Below the pieces are notes generated by a model that searched no databases, was not told the DNA's origin, and saw only the letters and a program-made list of their open reading frames with translations. From contig NZ_CP019630.1 of the NCBI RefSeq assembly GCF_001999245.1, positions 310,001-374,000 on the forward strand: 64,000 nt of DNA, written 5' to 3'. Positions 23,701-32,333 of the stretch are shown here, one piece after another. The stretch comes from Roseibium algicola. GTDB lineage: Bacteria; Pseudomonadota; Alphaproteobacteria; Rhizobiales; Stappiaceae. Every line of letters begins with the position of its first letter. Within the stretch, counting starts at the first letter, position 1. A program made the translations under genes and the position numbers.

Positions 23701-23742
23701 CAGCTTTTAAAAAAGCGCCTTACGAGCGCTTTCTGAAAGCTG
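23701..23742. promoter_or_regulatory. Nested 42-bp dyad between the divergent transport operons
   Basis: Outer arms CAGCTTT / AAAGCTG (23701-23707, 23736-23742) enclose inner arms AAAGCGC / GCGCTTT (23712-23718, 23726-23732), with almost the same centre. No T-run follows on the plus strand. It may be an operator for a dimer-of-dimers or an RNA hairpin in the leader. Confidence 0.5.
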
Positions 23743-23852
23743 TTTAAAAACAACAACCTGAAGACTCTAATTCAGAAATTGAGTCACATGAGTGTGGAGA
23801 ACGGACTTGAAGAATCCGGTTGAACAGGGAACGGCGACAAGCCGCTACCGGC

Positions 23853-24929
23853 ATGTCTTTTGAGCCTTCCGAGAGCGTAACCGACGCAAGAGAGGGCCTG
23901 TTGACGAGCCAACTGCTGGGCAGTGCGGCGGCGCTGTTGCGCTTCTGTCTTGTAACGGCCGGAACGTTCCTTGGCCTGCTTGCAATCACGTTTTTCATCG
24001 GCCGCGTGGTGCCGATCGATCCGGTTCTGGCAGTAGTCGGCGACAGGGCATCGAACGAAGTCTATGAAGCTGCCCGTCAGGCGATGGGACTGGACAGGCC
24101 ACTGGTCATCCAGTTTTTCTCCTACGTGGGCGACGTCTTCACCGGCAATCTCGGCATGTCGATTTCCACCGGTCGGCCGGTCGCTGAAGACCTGGGGCGG
24201 TTCTTCCCCGCCACCCTGGAAATGGCCACGATCGGCATCCTGATCGGTGTGCTGCTCGGCGTACCTATGGGCGTATTGGCCGCCACCCGCCAGGGAACCT
24301 GGATCGACCAGTTGATCCGCGTCCTCGGCCTTCTCGGCTATTCCGTCCCCGCTTTCTGGCTTGGGCTGGTTGGTCTTGCGGTCTTCTACGCGGGCCTCGG
24401 CTGGGTTGCCGGTCCGGGCCGTATCGACATCTTCTACGACGGCATCGTTGATCCCATAACCGGGCTTTACCTGATCGACAGTGTTGTCGCAGGCGAATGG
24501 GACATCTTCTGGAACGCGCTCGATCACCTCATGCTGCCGGCGTCGATCCTCGGTTTCTTCAGCCTTGCCTACATCGCCCGCATGACCCGGTCGTTCATGC
24601 TGGATCAGCTTGGGCACGAATATGTGACGACCGCACGAGTGAAAGGTGTGCCCGAGCGCCGCGTCATCTGGCGCCACGCGTTCTACCCGATCCGCATCCA
24701 GCTGATCACCGTGATCGGCCTGTCCTATGCCGCTCTTCTGGAAGGCTCCGTGATGATCGAGACCGTGTTCTCCTGGCCCGGTATCGGCAACTACCTGACC
24801 AGTGCCCTTCTCAATGCCGACATGAACGCCGTGCTGGGCGCGACGCTCGTCATCGGCGCCGTCTTCATCCTCATCAACAAGATTTCCGACGTGCTCTACC
24901 GCATTCTCGATCCGAGGGCCCGCAAATGA
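23853..24929 (+). CDS. Peptide-type ABC transporter permease, DppB-like
   Basis: 358 residues from the ATG at 23853; a TTG at 23820 is an alternative and neither has a strong ribosome site. About six membrane helices are seen, starting with LLRFCLVTAGTFLGLLAITF. GRVVPIDPVLAVVG is the usual periplasmic loop after the first helix. The cytoplasmic EAA loop is near residue 265 (EYVTTARVKGVPERRVIWRH). It forms the inner-membrane channel with the next gene. An ATGA overlap joins it to the DppC-like gene. A long insertion about residues 185-225 (RIDIFYDGIVDPITGLYLID) is as in opp/dpp relatives. Confidence 0.9.
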   Translation: MSFEPSESVTDAREGLLTSQLLGSAAALLRFCLVTAGTFLGLLAITFFIGRVVPIDPVLAVVGDRASNEVYEAARQAMGLDRPLVIQFFSYVGDVFTGNLGMSISTGRPVAEDLGRFFPATLEMATIGILIGVLLGVPMGVLAATRQGTWIDQLIRVLGLLGYSVPAFWLGLVGLAVFYAGLGWVAGPGRIDIFYDGIVDPITGLYLIDSVVAGEWDIFWNALDHLMLPASILGFFSLAYIARMTRSFMLDQLGHEYVTTARVKGVPERRVIWRHAFYPIRIQLITVIGLSYAALLEGSVMIETVFSWPGIGNYLTSALLNADMNAVLGATLVIGAVFILINKISDVLYRILDPRARK

Positions 24930-25822
24930 TCGACTGGCTTCTCGACGATAGCCCCGCCTCGCGCCTGCAGGCCAATCTTGGCCGCGCCTGGCGTGTCTTT
25001 GCAGCGCTCCTGCGCAATCCGCTTGCCGTGGTGGGCGGCTTCATCATCCTGGTCCTGATCGTGATGGCGATCTTCGCTCCGCTGATCGCCCCTTATTCTC
25101 CCATCGGCCAGGATCTCGCAAACCGCCTGATGCCGCCGTCCGCGGCCCACTGGATGGGAACCGACGAGCTTGGCCGGGACATCTACTCCCGCGTTGTCTA
25201 CGGTGCGCGCATCACGCTGATGATCGTTACCATGGTGGCCGTCATCGCCGCTCCAATCGGCCTCATCGTCGGTGCAGTCTCCGGATATTTCGGCGGCTGG
25301 ACCGATCGGGTGCTGATGGGCGTGACGGATATCTTCCTGTCCATGCCGAAGCTGATCCTCGCGCTTGCCTTTGTGGCGGCCCTCGGTCCCGGCATCGAGA
25401 ACGCCATCATCGCCATTGCGATCACCGCCTGGCCCGCCTATGCGCGTATCGCCCGTGCGGAAACGATTACCTTCCGCGATGCCGAGTTTATCGCGGCAGT
25501 GCGCCTGCAGGGTGCGTCTTCCACCCGCGTTATTCTCCGTCACGTTCTGCCGCTTTGCGCTTCTTCCACGATCATTCGCGTGACGCTGGATATGGCCGGC
25601 ATCATCCTGACGGCCGCCGGTCTCGGCTTTCTCGGTCTCGGCGCCCAGCCGCCTCTGCCGGAATGGGGGGCGATGATCTCGCGTGGACGAAATTTCATCC
25701 TCGACCAGTGGTGGGTCGCCACCATGCCGGGCTTTGCCATCATCCTGGTGAGCCTCGGTTTCTGTTTCCTCGGTGACGGCCTGCGCGACGTGCTCGATCC
25801 CAAGCAGGGAGACAAGCAATGA
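24926..25822 (+). CDS. Peptide-type ABC transporter permease, DppC-like
   Basis: 298 residues, start chosen at the ATG overlapping the previous stop. The N-terminal OppC segment (WRVFAALLRNPLAVVGGFII) is followed by a periplasmic part with HWMGTDELGRDIYSRVVYGA, the signature of this family, and by the EAA loop DAEFIAAVRLQGASSTRVIL. The C-terminal helix has GFAIILVSLGFCFLGDGLRD. It pairs with the DppB-like protein. The gene overlaps the next ATPase by ATGA, so the whole unit is translationally coupled. Confidence 0.9.
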   Translation: MIDWLLDDSPASRLQANLGRAWRVFAALLRNPLAVVGGFIILVLIVMAIFAPLIAPYSPIGQDLANRLMPPSAAHWMGTDELGRDIYSRVVYGARITLMIVTMVAVIAAPIGLIVGAVSGYFGGWTDRVLMGVTDIFLSMPKLILALAFVAALGPGIENAIIAIAITAWPAYARIARAETITFRDAEFIAAVRLQGASSTRVILRHVLPLCASSTIIRVTLDMAGIILTAAGLGFLGLGAQPPLPEWGAMISRGRNFILDQWWVATMPGFAIILVSLGFCFLGDGLRDVLDPKQGDKQ

Positions 25823-26667
25823 GCGCCCCGCTTCTTCTCGAGGTTGACGGCCTCACCGTCACCTTCCCGACGGCCCGTGGCCCGGTCGATGTCGTCAAGG
25901 GTATTTCGTTCACGCTTGGGCGGGAACGGCTCGGAATTGTCGGCGAATCCGGTTCCGGCAAATCCATGACCGGCCGGTCGATTCTGCGCCTGATCCGGAA
26001 ACCCGGCAAGGTCACCGCCCGGCGCATGGCCTTTGACGGCATAGACCTCCTCAGCCGAAGTGAACGCCAGATGCGCGATCTGCGCGGCGCCCGCATTTCC
26101 ATGGTCATGCAGGACCCCAAATTCTCGCTCAACCCGGTGATGACCGTAGGCGAGCAGATTGCCGAAGCCCTCGTCACCCACAAGAAGCTGCCACGCCGGG
26201 AACTGAAGGAACGGGTGCTTGCCATGCTGGAAGCTGTGCGCATCAACGATCCGGCACGGGTTGCGGGTCTTTATCCTCACGAGGTTTCCGGCGGCATGGG
26301 CCAGCGTATCATGATCGCCATGATGCTGATCCCGGAACCTGATCTCCTGATCGCAGACGAACCAACCTCCGCGCTTGATGTTTCCGTGCAGGCACAGGTT
26401 CTGGACATTATCGACGATCTGGTCACCGGCAAGGGCATGGGTCTGATCCTGATCAGTCATGACCTCAATCTGGTGTCCCGCTATTGCGACCGCATCCTGG
26501 TGATGAATAGCGGCGAGATCGTTGAGCAGTGCAAGGCGAGCGATCTGCACAACGCGCAGCATCCCTACACCCGTGGCCTGATTGCCGCGATGCCGCGCAT
26601 GAATGAAGACCGTGATGAGCTGCCCGTTCTCGACCGCAGTACCTGGACCACGGGAGCCGGAACATGA
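25819..26667 (+). CDS. Peptide-type ABC transporter ATPase, DppD-like
   Basis: 282 residues. Walker A is [11 protein letters not shown] (about 44-54), the Q-loop is in [17 protein letters not shown], and the signature is [15 protein letters not shown], where the common SGGQ reads SGGM. Walker B is [13 protein letters not shown] and the H-loop is ISHDLNLV. The C-terminal extension [12 protein letters not shown] marks the oligopeptide group. It powers import together with the DppF-like ATPase downstream, whose start overlaps. Confidence 0.9.
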   Translation: MSAPLLLEVDGLTVTFPTARGPVDVVKGISFTLGRERLGIVGESGSGKSMTGRSILRLIRKPGKVTARRMAFDGIDLLSRSERQMRDLRGARISMVMQDPKFSLNPVMTVGEQIAEALVTHKKLPRRELKERVLAMLEAVRINDPARVAGLYPHEVSGGMGQRIMIAMMLIPEPDLLIADEPTSALDVSVQAQVLDIIDDLVTGKGMGLILISHDLNLVSRYCDRILVMNSGEIVEQCKASDLHNAQHPYTRGLIAAMPRMNEDRDELPVLDRSTWTTGAGT

Positions 26668-27416
26668 CCGACGCCGCCATCCATCTTGAAAACCTCACCA
26701 TCAGCTATGGCGACACGGCTGTCGTTCACGACGTCACCTTCGATGTTGCTGAAGGGGAAAGTTTTGCGCTCGTCGGGGAATCCGGCTCCGGCAAATCGAC
26801 AATCCTGAAGGCAATCTCCGGACTGGCGCCGGACTGGACCGGCACCATCGCCGTTGAAGGAAAGCCTCGCGGACATTCACCGGACAGGACCTTTGCGGAA
26901 ACCTGCCAGATGGTGTTTCAGGACCCTTACGGCTCGCTTCACCCACGCAAGACCATCGATACCTGCCTTGCAGAGCCGCTCGCCATTCATGGTATTGGCG
27001 GTCGGGACGGCCGCGTGAAAGACATGCTTGCCGCCGTCGGTCTGGACCAGCGATTCCGCTTCCGCTTTCCGCATCAGCTTTCCGGTGGTCAGCGCCAGAG
27101 GGTCGCGATCGCCCGCGCGTTGATGCTGGAACCGCGCGTTCTACTGCTGGACGAGCCAACGTCCGCACTGGACGTTTCGGTACAGGCGGAAATCCTGAAC
27201 CTTCTGAAAAAGCTGCGGCGGGAACAGGGGCTGACCTATCTGATGGTCACACATAACCTTCCGGTTGTCTCCTTCCTATGCGAGCGCCTGGCCGTCATGC
27301 GCTATGGCCGCGTGGTTGAAATTGCCGGTGTCGACGCTCTCAAGTCGGGCCAGCTCTCAGATCCTTATTCCCGCGAACTCTATGCCGCCAGCGGCGGCAT
27401 CTTGCACCCTGCCTAA
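26664..27416 (+). CDS. Peptide-type ABC transporter ATPase, DppF-like
   Basis: 250 residues. Walker A is [13 protein letters not shown], the Q-loop is MVFQDPYGSLHPRKTI, the signature is LSGGQRQRVAIARAL, Walker B is [13 protein letters not shown] and the H-loop is VTHNLPVV. It is shorter than typical OppF because the C-terminal extension is only SDPYSRELYAASGG. With the DppD-like protein it would form a heterodimer. It is the last transporter gene, with a GAF-domain gene 31 bp downstream. Confidence 0.9.
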   Translation: MTDAAIHLENLTISYGDTAVVHDVTFDVAEGESFALVGESGSGKSTILKAISGLAPDWTGTIAVEGKPRGHSPDRTFAETCQMVFQDPYGSLHPRKTIDTCLAEPLAIHGIGGRDGRVKDMLAAVGLDQRFRFRFPHQLSGGQRQRVAIARALMLEPRVLLLDEPTSALDVSVQAEILNLLKKLRREQGLTYLMVTHNLPVVSFLCERLAVMRYGRVVEIAGVDALKSGQLSDPYSRELYAASGGILHPA

Positions 27417-27447
27417 CGTCAACCAGAATTGCTCGAGATTTCGATAC

Positions 27448-27954
27448 ATGACCGATTTCACCGGCCCTTTGGCCACGTTTGACCTTGCCCTTTCCACCGC
27501 GACCACACCGGATGCGCCTTTTGATGCCCTTCTGAAGCTGACGCAGGAAACCATTGGCGTGAAGCTGTTCACCTTCATGACAGCCGACATGAAAACCGAG
27601 CTTGCGCAGCGCTCCTACACTTCGCATCCGGAAGACTACCCGGTCTCCGGAACCAAACCGATCACTTTTGACCGCTGGTTTGAAACCGTACACAAGGACC
27701 GGAAAAGCTTTATCGCAAACACGCTTGCCGATATTGCGACCGTCTTTCCCGATTACGAGCTGATAGGCCGGCTTGGCTGCGGCTCAGTCATCAACCTGCC
27801 CGTTGTTCTCGGCGATACGCTGGTTGGTACCGTCAACATGCTTCACGAAGAACATCACTACACGCCGGAACGCGTCGCTCAGGCGCAGGCCTGGCTTTCG
27901 GTTCCGGCCAAGGCCGCCTATCTGGCAAGCCAGTCACTGTCGACCGCCCTCTAG
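27448..27954 (+). CDS. GAF-domain protein at the end of the transport operon
   Basis: 168 residues from the ATG at 27448. Almost the whole protein is one GAF-like domain: APFDALLKLTQETIGVKLFT, SFIANTLADIATVFPDYELI, LGCGSVINLPVVLGDTLVGT and VNMLHEEHHYTPERVAQAQA. GAF domains bind small ligands, but no output domain is present. A terminator follows, so it closes the operon. I infer it senses or handles the transported compound; direct ligand proof is absent. Confidence 0.75.
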   Translation: MTDFTGPLATFDLALSTATTPDAPFDALLKLTQETIGVKLFTFMTADMKTELAQRSYTSHPEDYPVSGTKPITFDRWFETVHKDRKSFIANTLADIATVFPDYELIGRLGCGSVINLPVVLGDTLVGTVNMLHEEHHYTPERVAQAQAWLSVPAKAAYLASQSLSTAL

Positions 27955-27981
27955 GACGGAATAGCACACGCAGTCTCTCGT

Positions 27982-28011
27982 AACCCCGCCGCTCTGGCGG
28001 GGTTTGTTTTT
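27982..28011 (+). terminator. Rho-independent terminator of the ABC transport operon
   Basis: CCCCGCC-GCTCT-GGCGGGG then TTTGTTTTT, 28 bp after the GAF gene and before the convergent DUF389 gene. Confidence 0.85.
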
Positions 28012-28021
28012 GCCTGACATG

Positions 28022-29095
28022 TCAGTCCTCCCTCACGGTATCGACAGAAGGAGCTACATCGATCGTTTCCGTGGCAAGATCCAGAAGCCAGGCAATGCGT
28101 GTCTGGTATCTGACGACCACCTTGTAATCCTCTCCCAGAACTTCACGGGCGGCCTCTCTGAACGGATGTTCCTTCATGGCGACCGGCAGAAAATCGTCGA
28201 GTGAGCCGATCTTGTACTGCGCGTCCGATGGCAGATCGAGAAGTACCCAGATTTCCGCAATCCTGGTGCGGGCGTGAACGTCGACCCTTATGATCTCGAC
28301 AGGCGTGTCGCCCGCCCACTCCTTGGTGCGCTGTGCCAGAACGGCCTCTGTCCCGGTTTCTATGTAGCGCAGGTAGGTTGCCGCCAGAAGCTGGACCAGA
28401 ACGACCGACAGGAAGGCAAGCGTGACCGTCATGCCGAGCGTGAACTTGACGCCCCGATGCGCTTTGCGGAAGAGCCGCTCCCGTGGGCCCAGGATGATGT
28501 AGACCAGGCTTGCAGAGAAGATGATCGCCCCGAAATTGGTGGCAAAGAGCAATGTGGCCTCATAAGCCGCCTCCTGTTCTCCGAAGTACAACAGGATCCC
28601 TGCTGCCGCGAGCGGCGGAACCAGGGACACGCCGATGGCTGCTCCAGGCAAAAGGCTGATTTCCGATTTCCTGATCTGCACATAGGCACCGGCAATGCCC
28701 GCGGCGAGCGCAACGACCATATCTTCCGCCCCGGGATTGCTCCGGCTGAGGACTTCATCCGGCAGCAGCAGCGTTGAAGGCGCATCCGCTATCCAGACAA
28801 TCAGCCACGAGATCACGATGCTGCAGCCGGCGGCGATCCAGACAGTCAGCATCAGGACGAGCGCTCTTCCAACCCACCCCATGACGATCGATGAGGCGAT
28901 GCCCAGGATGGGGGTCATAAGCGGGGCCACCAGCATGGCCGCAATCACGACAGCACCCGAGTTTCGCAGCAGGCCCATCGTCGCGATGATCACGGCAAGC
29001 GACAGCAGCAAAGCGAACTTGCGCCAATAGGCAGCCTTGTCGGCGCCCTCGAACCTCAGAATTTCCTTGGTGGTGGAGAACTGACTGATGGACAT
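28022..29095 (-). CDS. DUF389 family membrane protein
   Basis: 357 residues. Residues about 25-240 contain five to six membrane helices. They include FALLLSLAVIIATMGLLRNS, AVVIAAMLVAPLMTPILGIA and LLPGAAIGVSLVPPLAAAGI, the conserved DUF389 pattern of charged-free helices with APLMTP and SLVPPLAAAG. The last about 110 residues are soluble alpha/beta (VEIIRVDVHARTRIAEIWVL). Proteins of this family are in the inner membrane and their transport role is not established. It is convergent with the ABC operon. Confidence 0.85.
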   Translation of the reverse strand: MSISQFSTTKEILRFEGADKAAYWRKFALLLSLAVIIATMGLLRNSGAVVIAAMLVAPLMTPILGIASSIVMGWVGRALVLMLTVWIAAGCSIVISWLIVWIADAPSTLLLPDEVLSRSNPGAEDMVVALAAGIAGAYVQIRKSEISLLPGAAIGVSLVPPLAAAGILLYFGEQEAAYEATLLFATNFGAIIFSASLVYIILGPRERLFRKAHRGVKFTLGMTVTLAFLSVVLVQLLAATYLRYIETGTEAVLAQRTKEWAGDTPVEIIRVDVHARTRIAEIWVLLDLPSDAQYKIGSLDDFLPVAMKEHPFREAAREVLGEDYKVVVRYQTRIAWLLDLATETIDVAPSVDTVRED

Positions 29096-29260
29096 GATAC
29101 AGCTGCTCCGGACGTTATATCGTCCGAGTATGCTTCACCTCGCGGCGTTCGTCATCTCAATTGCAACGACTTGGCTCACAATCGTCGATAGGCACGACAC
29201 CAAATTCCAGGGAAACATTTCTTCCGCCAGAAATGACGTAATCCAGTCAAAAGCTTACCG

Positions 29261-29449
29261 TCAGGCCGCAGCCTTTTTCGCGCGCTCGATCTTGCCGATG
29301 AACTCGGAAAGCCAGGCAATTTCCTTCAGGTAGACTTCCATGGAGAGCGAGGCAAGTTCCATGAGGAGGGCTTGCGGATTGGGGTTGTCCAAGCCCGTCT
29401 CCCGCAAGAAGGTCCGGTACTCGTCACTGAAAGCCTTTGGCACACGCAT
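29261..29449 (-). CDS. Small helical hypothetical protein
   Basis: 62 residues from the second ATG; a longer start five codons earlier is possible. It is almost wholly helical with DEYRTFLRETGLDNPNPQAL and MEVYLKEIAWLSEFIGKIER. No family recognised. Codon use looks normal for the genome. It stands alone; the 262 bp before it up to the P450 gene hold no other gene I can see. Confidence 0.5.
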   Translation of the reverse strand: MRVPKAFSDEYRTFLRETGLDNPNPQALLMELASLSMEVYLKEIAWLSEFIGKIERAKKAAA

Positions 29450-29726
29450 TTCGGCCTCACGCACTCACGGTTCTGCTGGTCTGTGCAAGCAGGCCTCCCA
29501 GCCCGCGTTTAGGAATTGTTAAGATTTCCAAACCTCTGCCGATATCGTCAGAAATGTCATTTCCTCACAATCCCCAAGAGCTGAAGGCCTGGCTTGGGAT
29601 AACTCGCCCAAACACGTCAAAAATGGCCCATAGCTCCCGCTTTTCGCTTGCACTTGGCCAGCCAAATCTTCGACCCTGCCAAGAATCACAATTCTACCCC
29701 ATCCAACCCGACCTCAAGAGCCCTTC

Positions 29727-30962
29727 ATGAGCCCGTCCACAGACCTTTCCTTCGCGCCTTTGTCCGATGCCTTTGCACAAGACCCCTACCCGTTCTACGC
29801 CGCACTGCGTGAACGCAAGGGTCTGACTTACTTCGAGGATTTCGATATCTGGCTGGCAGCGAAGTTCGATGACGTTTCGGAAATCGTGCAGAACGGCAAG
29901 ATGGTGCGATCCATGGACCACATCGCGAGCGCGGAAGAAATCGCGGACATGAAACGTGCCCAGAACTGGCACGACATGCCGCATCATTCCCGGTTCGTGC
30001 AGTTCTCGCTGCTGGACAGCGACGGGGACATTCACGACCGGCTGCGCAAGCAGGTGTTCAGACTGTTCACGCCGGTGATGGTCGGCAAGCTGCGCGATGA
30101 CATACAGGCCTATGTCGACCGCCTTTTCGACAGTCTGTCAGACCGCACCGAAATCGACTTTATCGAAGATCTGGCCGCCCATGTTCCAGGTCACATCATC
30201 GGCCGCGTTCTCGGCGTTCCCGATGAGGACTGCCCGCAGCTGCGCATCTGGTCGGAAAACGTTGTTCAGTACTTCGACATCGACCGGACGGATGAGCGCA
30301 AGGAACTGGCCGAACGCAACACGACCGAATTCTATCACTATCTGCAAACGCTGAAGGCAGAGCGCGAACGCGCACCACAGGACGACCTTCTGTCGCTCAT
30401 GATCGAAGCTGAACGGGCCGGCCAGATGAACGAGGACGAATTCATCTCGACCGCCATGCTGATCCTGATGGCCGGTCACGGTTCAACCATCGACGTTCTC
30501 GGCAGCGGCATGCATGCGCTGCTGAAGTTTCCGAAAGAGCTGCAGCGTCTGCGTGAAGATCCGTCGCTGATGAAAACGGCCGTGCAGGAAATGTTCCGCT
30601 ATGAATCTCCCTTGCCGTTCTTCCACCGCTATTCCACCGAGGACATGACGGTTTGCGGCGACACGTATCCGCGCGGGACGAAGTTCGGCGTCCTCTATGG
30701 AGCAGCCAACCGCGACCCGGGCCAATTCCCCGACGCTGACCGCTTCGATGTTGGCCGAACGCCGAATTGGCACATTGCCTTTGGCCGGGGCGCACATTTC
30801 TGCCTGGGCAATCATCTTGCACGTCTGGACATGGACATCATCTTTTCAACACTGCTGAAAAGGTTCAGCACGATTGAGCTGGTTGACGACAACGTCACCT
30901 ACAAGCGTGGCCTGTCCGTGAGAGGCCCGGAAGCACTCAGACTTGCCTGGCAACCTGCCTAG
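29727..30962 (+). CDS. Cytochrome P450
   Basis: 411 residues, typical of soluble bacterial P450s. The I-helix oxygen-binding segment is MLILMAGHGSTIDVLGS, the K-helix Glu-x-x-Arg is in QEMFRYESPLPFFHRYSTED, and the heme loop is FGRGAHFCLGNHLARLDM with the Cys ligand. The protein oxidises a small hydrophobic substrate, with electrons from a ferredoxin pair that is not in the window. HIIGRVLGVPDED is the usual C-helix region. The next gene, a phosphodiesterase, follows on the same strand, but a functional link is not evident. Confidence 0.93.
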   Translation: MSPSTDLSFAPLSDAFAQDPYPFYAALRERKGLTYFEDFDIWLAAKFDDVSEIVQNGKMVRSMDHIASAEEIADMKRAQNWHDMPHHSRFVQFSLLDSDGDIHDRLRKQVFRLFTPVMVGKLRDDIQAYVDRLFDSLSDRTEIDFIEDLAAHVPGHIIGRVLGVPDEDCPQLRIWSENVVQYFDIDRTDERKELAERNTTEFYHYLQTLKAERERAPQDDLLSLMIEAERAGQMNEDEFISTAMLILMAGHGSTIDVLGSGMHALLKFPKELQRLREDPSLMKTAVQEMFRYESPLPFFHRYSTEDMTVCGDTYPRGTKFGVLYGAANRDPGQFPDADRFDVGRTPNWHIAFGRGAHFCLGNHLARLDMDIIFSTLLKRFSTIELVDDNVTYKRGLSVRGPEALRLAWQPA

Positions 30963-31040
30963 TTGCAGCTATTGCACTTGCTCCCGGCATGCGTGCCGCT
31001 AATTATTGCCCTTCTTGCCACGAAAGCCATTGGATACCTC

Positions 31041-32240
31041 ATGCACCTCAAACAAGTTGTTCTTTGCCTGACCGGGCTGTGTGCCGTCTTGCCTGCACAA
31101 GCAGGCACTGTCGAGCTTGGGCCCCGCCCCGCCTACCTTGTGTCCCAGATGGTTGACGGCCAGCTGAAGGAGACCTTGGAAGCCTGCATCGGCAAGCCGG
31201 CAAAACGCACCCTGTTTTCCATCAGCCATCGTGGTGCCCCCTTGCAGTTTCCAGAGCACACGGAGGAAGGCTACCGGGCCGCGGCACTCATGGGAGCGGG
31301 CATCCTGGAATGCGACGTCACCTTTACCAAGGACAAGGAACTGGTATGCCGGCATTCCCAGAACGATCTGCACACGACCACGAACATTCTGACGACCGAT
31401 CTCGCCGACAAATGCACCACGGGCTTCACTCCGGCCTCGGGTGAGACCCCGGCTGCGGCCGAATGCCGGACGAGTGATCTGACCCTGGCTGAGTTCTCGT
31501 CCTTGCAGGGCAAGATGGACAGTGCAGACAAAACGGCAACAACGCCTGAAGCTTACCAGAATGGAACCGCGCCCTGGCGCACGGATCTTTACGCGGGCAC
31601 GGGAACGCTGCTGACACACGACGCCTCGATCCGCCTCTTCAAGGACCTCGGCGTGAAATTCACTCCGGAGTTGAAGGCCCCTGAAGTCGAAATGCCTTTT
31701 GATGGCTTTACCCAGGCCGACTACGCCCAGAAACTGATTGACGAATACAAGGCGGCAGGCATTCCGGCAGAAGACGTGTACCCGCAATCCTTCAACCTTG
31801 ATGACGTTCTCTACTGGATCGAAAACGAACCGGACTTCGGCAAGCAGGCAGTCTTCCTTGAAAGCCGCCGCGATGTTGATCCCATGGATCCGGAAACATT
31901 CTCCCCTTCCATGACCGAACTGAAGGACATGGGCGTCAACTACCTCGCACCGCCGCTGTTTGTCCTTCTTGCTGAGGAAGACGGCAAGATCGTTCCCTCA
32001 GCTTATGCGGTTGCAGCAAAGGAAGCCGGTATCGAACTGATTGCCTGGACGCTTGAAAGGTCGGGACCGCTGTCGTCCGGCGGCGGCTGGTACTATCAGA
32101 CCGTCAACGATGCCATCGACGGCGACGGCAAGCTTTATGAGGTTGTGGATGTTCTGGCGCGCCAGGTTGGCGTCAAGGGCATCTTTTCGGACTGGCCGGC
32201 AACCACGAGCTTTTACGCCTCCTGCCTCGGACTGGAGTGA
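31041..32240 (+). CDS. Secreted glycerophosphodiester phosphodiesterase
   Basis: 399 residues from the ATG at 31041, which gives a clear signal peptide ([20 protein letters not shown], cut after AQA). The GDPD catalytic barrel has [20 protein letters not shown] (His-Arg and Glu), [18 protein letters not shown] (Glu, Asp, His) and FTPELKAPE. The long insertion about residues 100-180 carries several Cys and may form disulfides. It cleaves glycerophosphodiesters to glycerol-3-phosphate in the periplasm. An upstream start at 30963 would only add a hydrophobic leader. Confidence 0.88.
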   Translation: MHLKQVVLCLTGLCAVLPAQAGTVELGPRPAYLVSQMVDGQLKETLEACIGKPAKRTLFSISHRGAPLQFPEHTEEGYRAAALMGAGILECDVTFTKDKELVCRHSQNDLHTTTNILTTDLADKCTTGFTPASGETPAAAECRTSDLTLAEFSSLQGKMDSADKTATTPEAYQNGTAPWRTDLYAGTGTLLTHDASIRLFKDLGVKFTPELKAPEVEMPFDGFTQADYAQKLIDEYKAAGIPAEDVYPQSFNLDDVLYWIENEPDFGKQAVFLESRRDVDPMDPETFSPSMTELKDMGVNYLAPPLFVLLAEEDGKIVPSAYAVAAKEAGIELIAWTLERSGPLSSGGGWYYQTVNDAIDGDGKLYEVVDVLARQVGVKGIFSDWPATTSFYASCLGLE

Positions 32241-32333
32241 CGTGCAGGAGCCGGTTTGGCAACCAAGGTGAGAGGCGATAAGGCCTTTTTCACCAAAGTT
32301 GCCTAACCTCCCGCATCATTCCGCAAATCAGGT

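Noticed and set aside
24896..25819. Minus-strand frame of 307 codons over the DppC-like gene
   Set aside because: His/Asp/Arg-rich shadow of a membrane protein gene.
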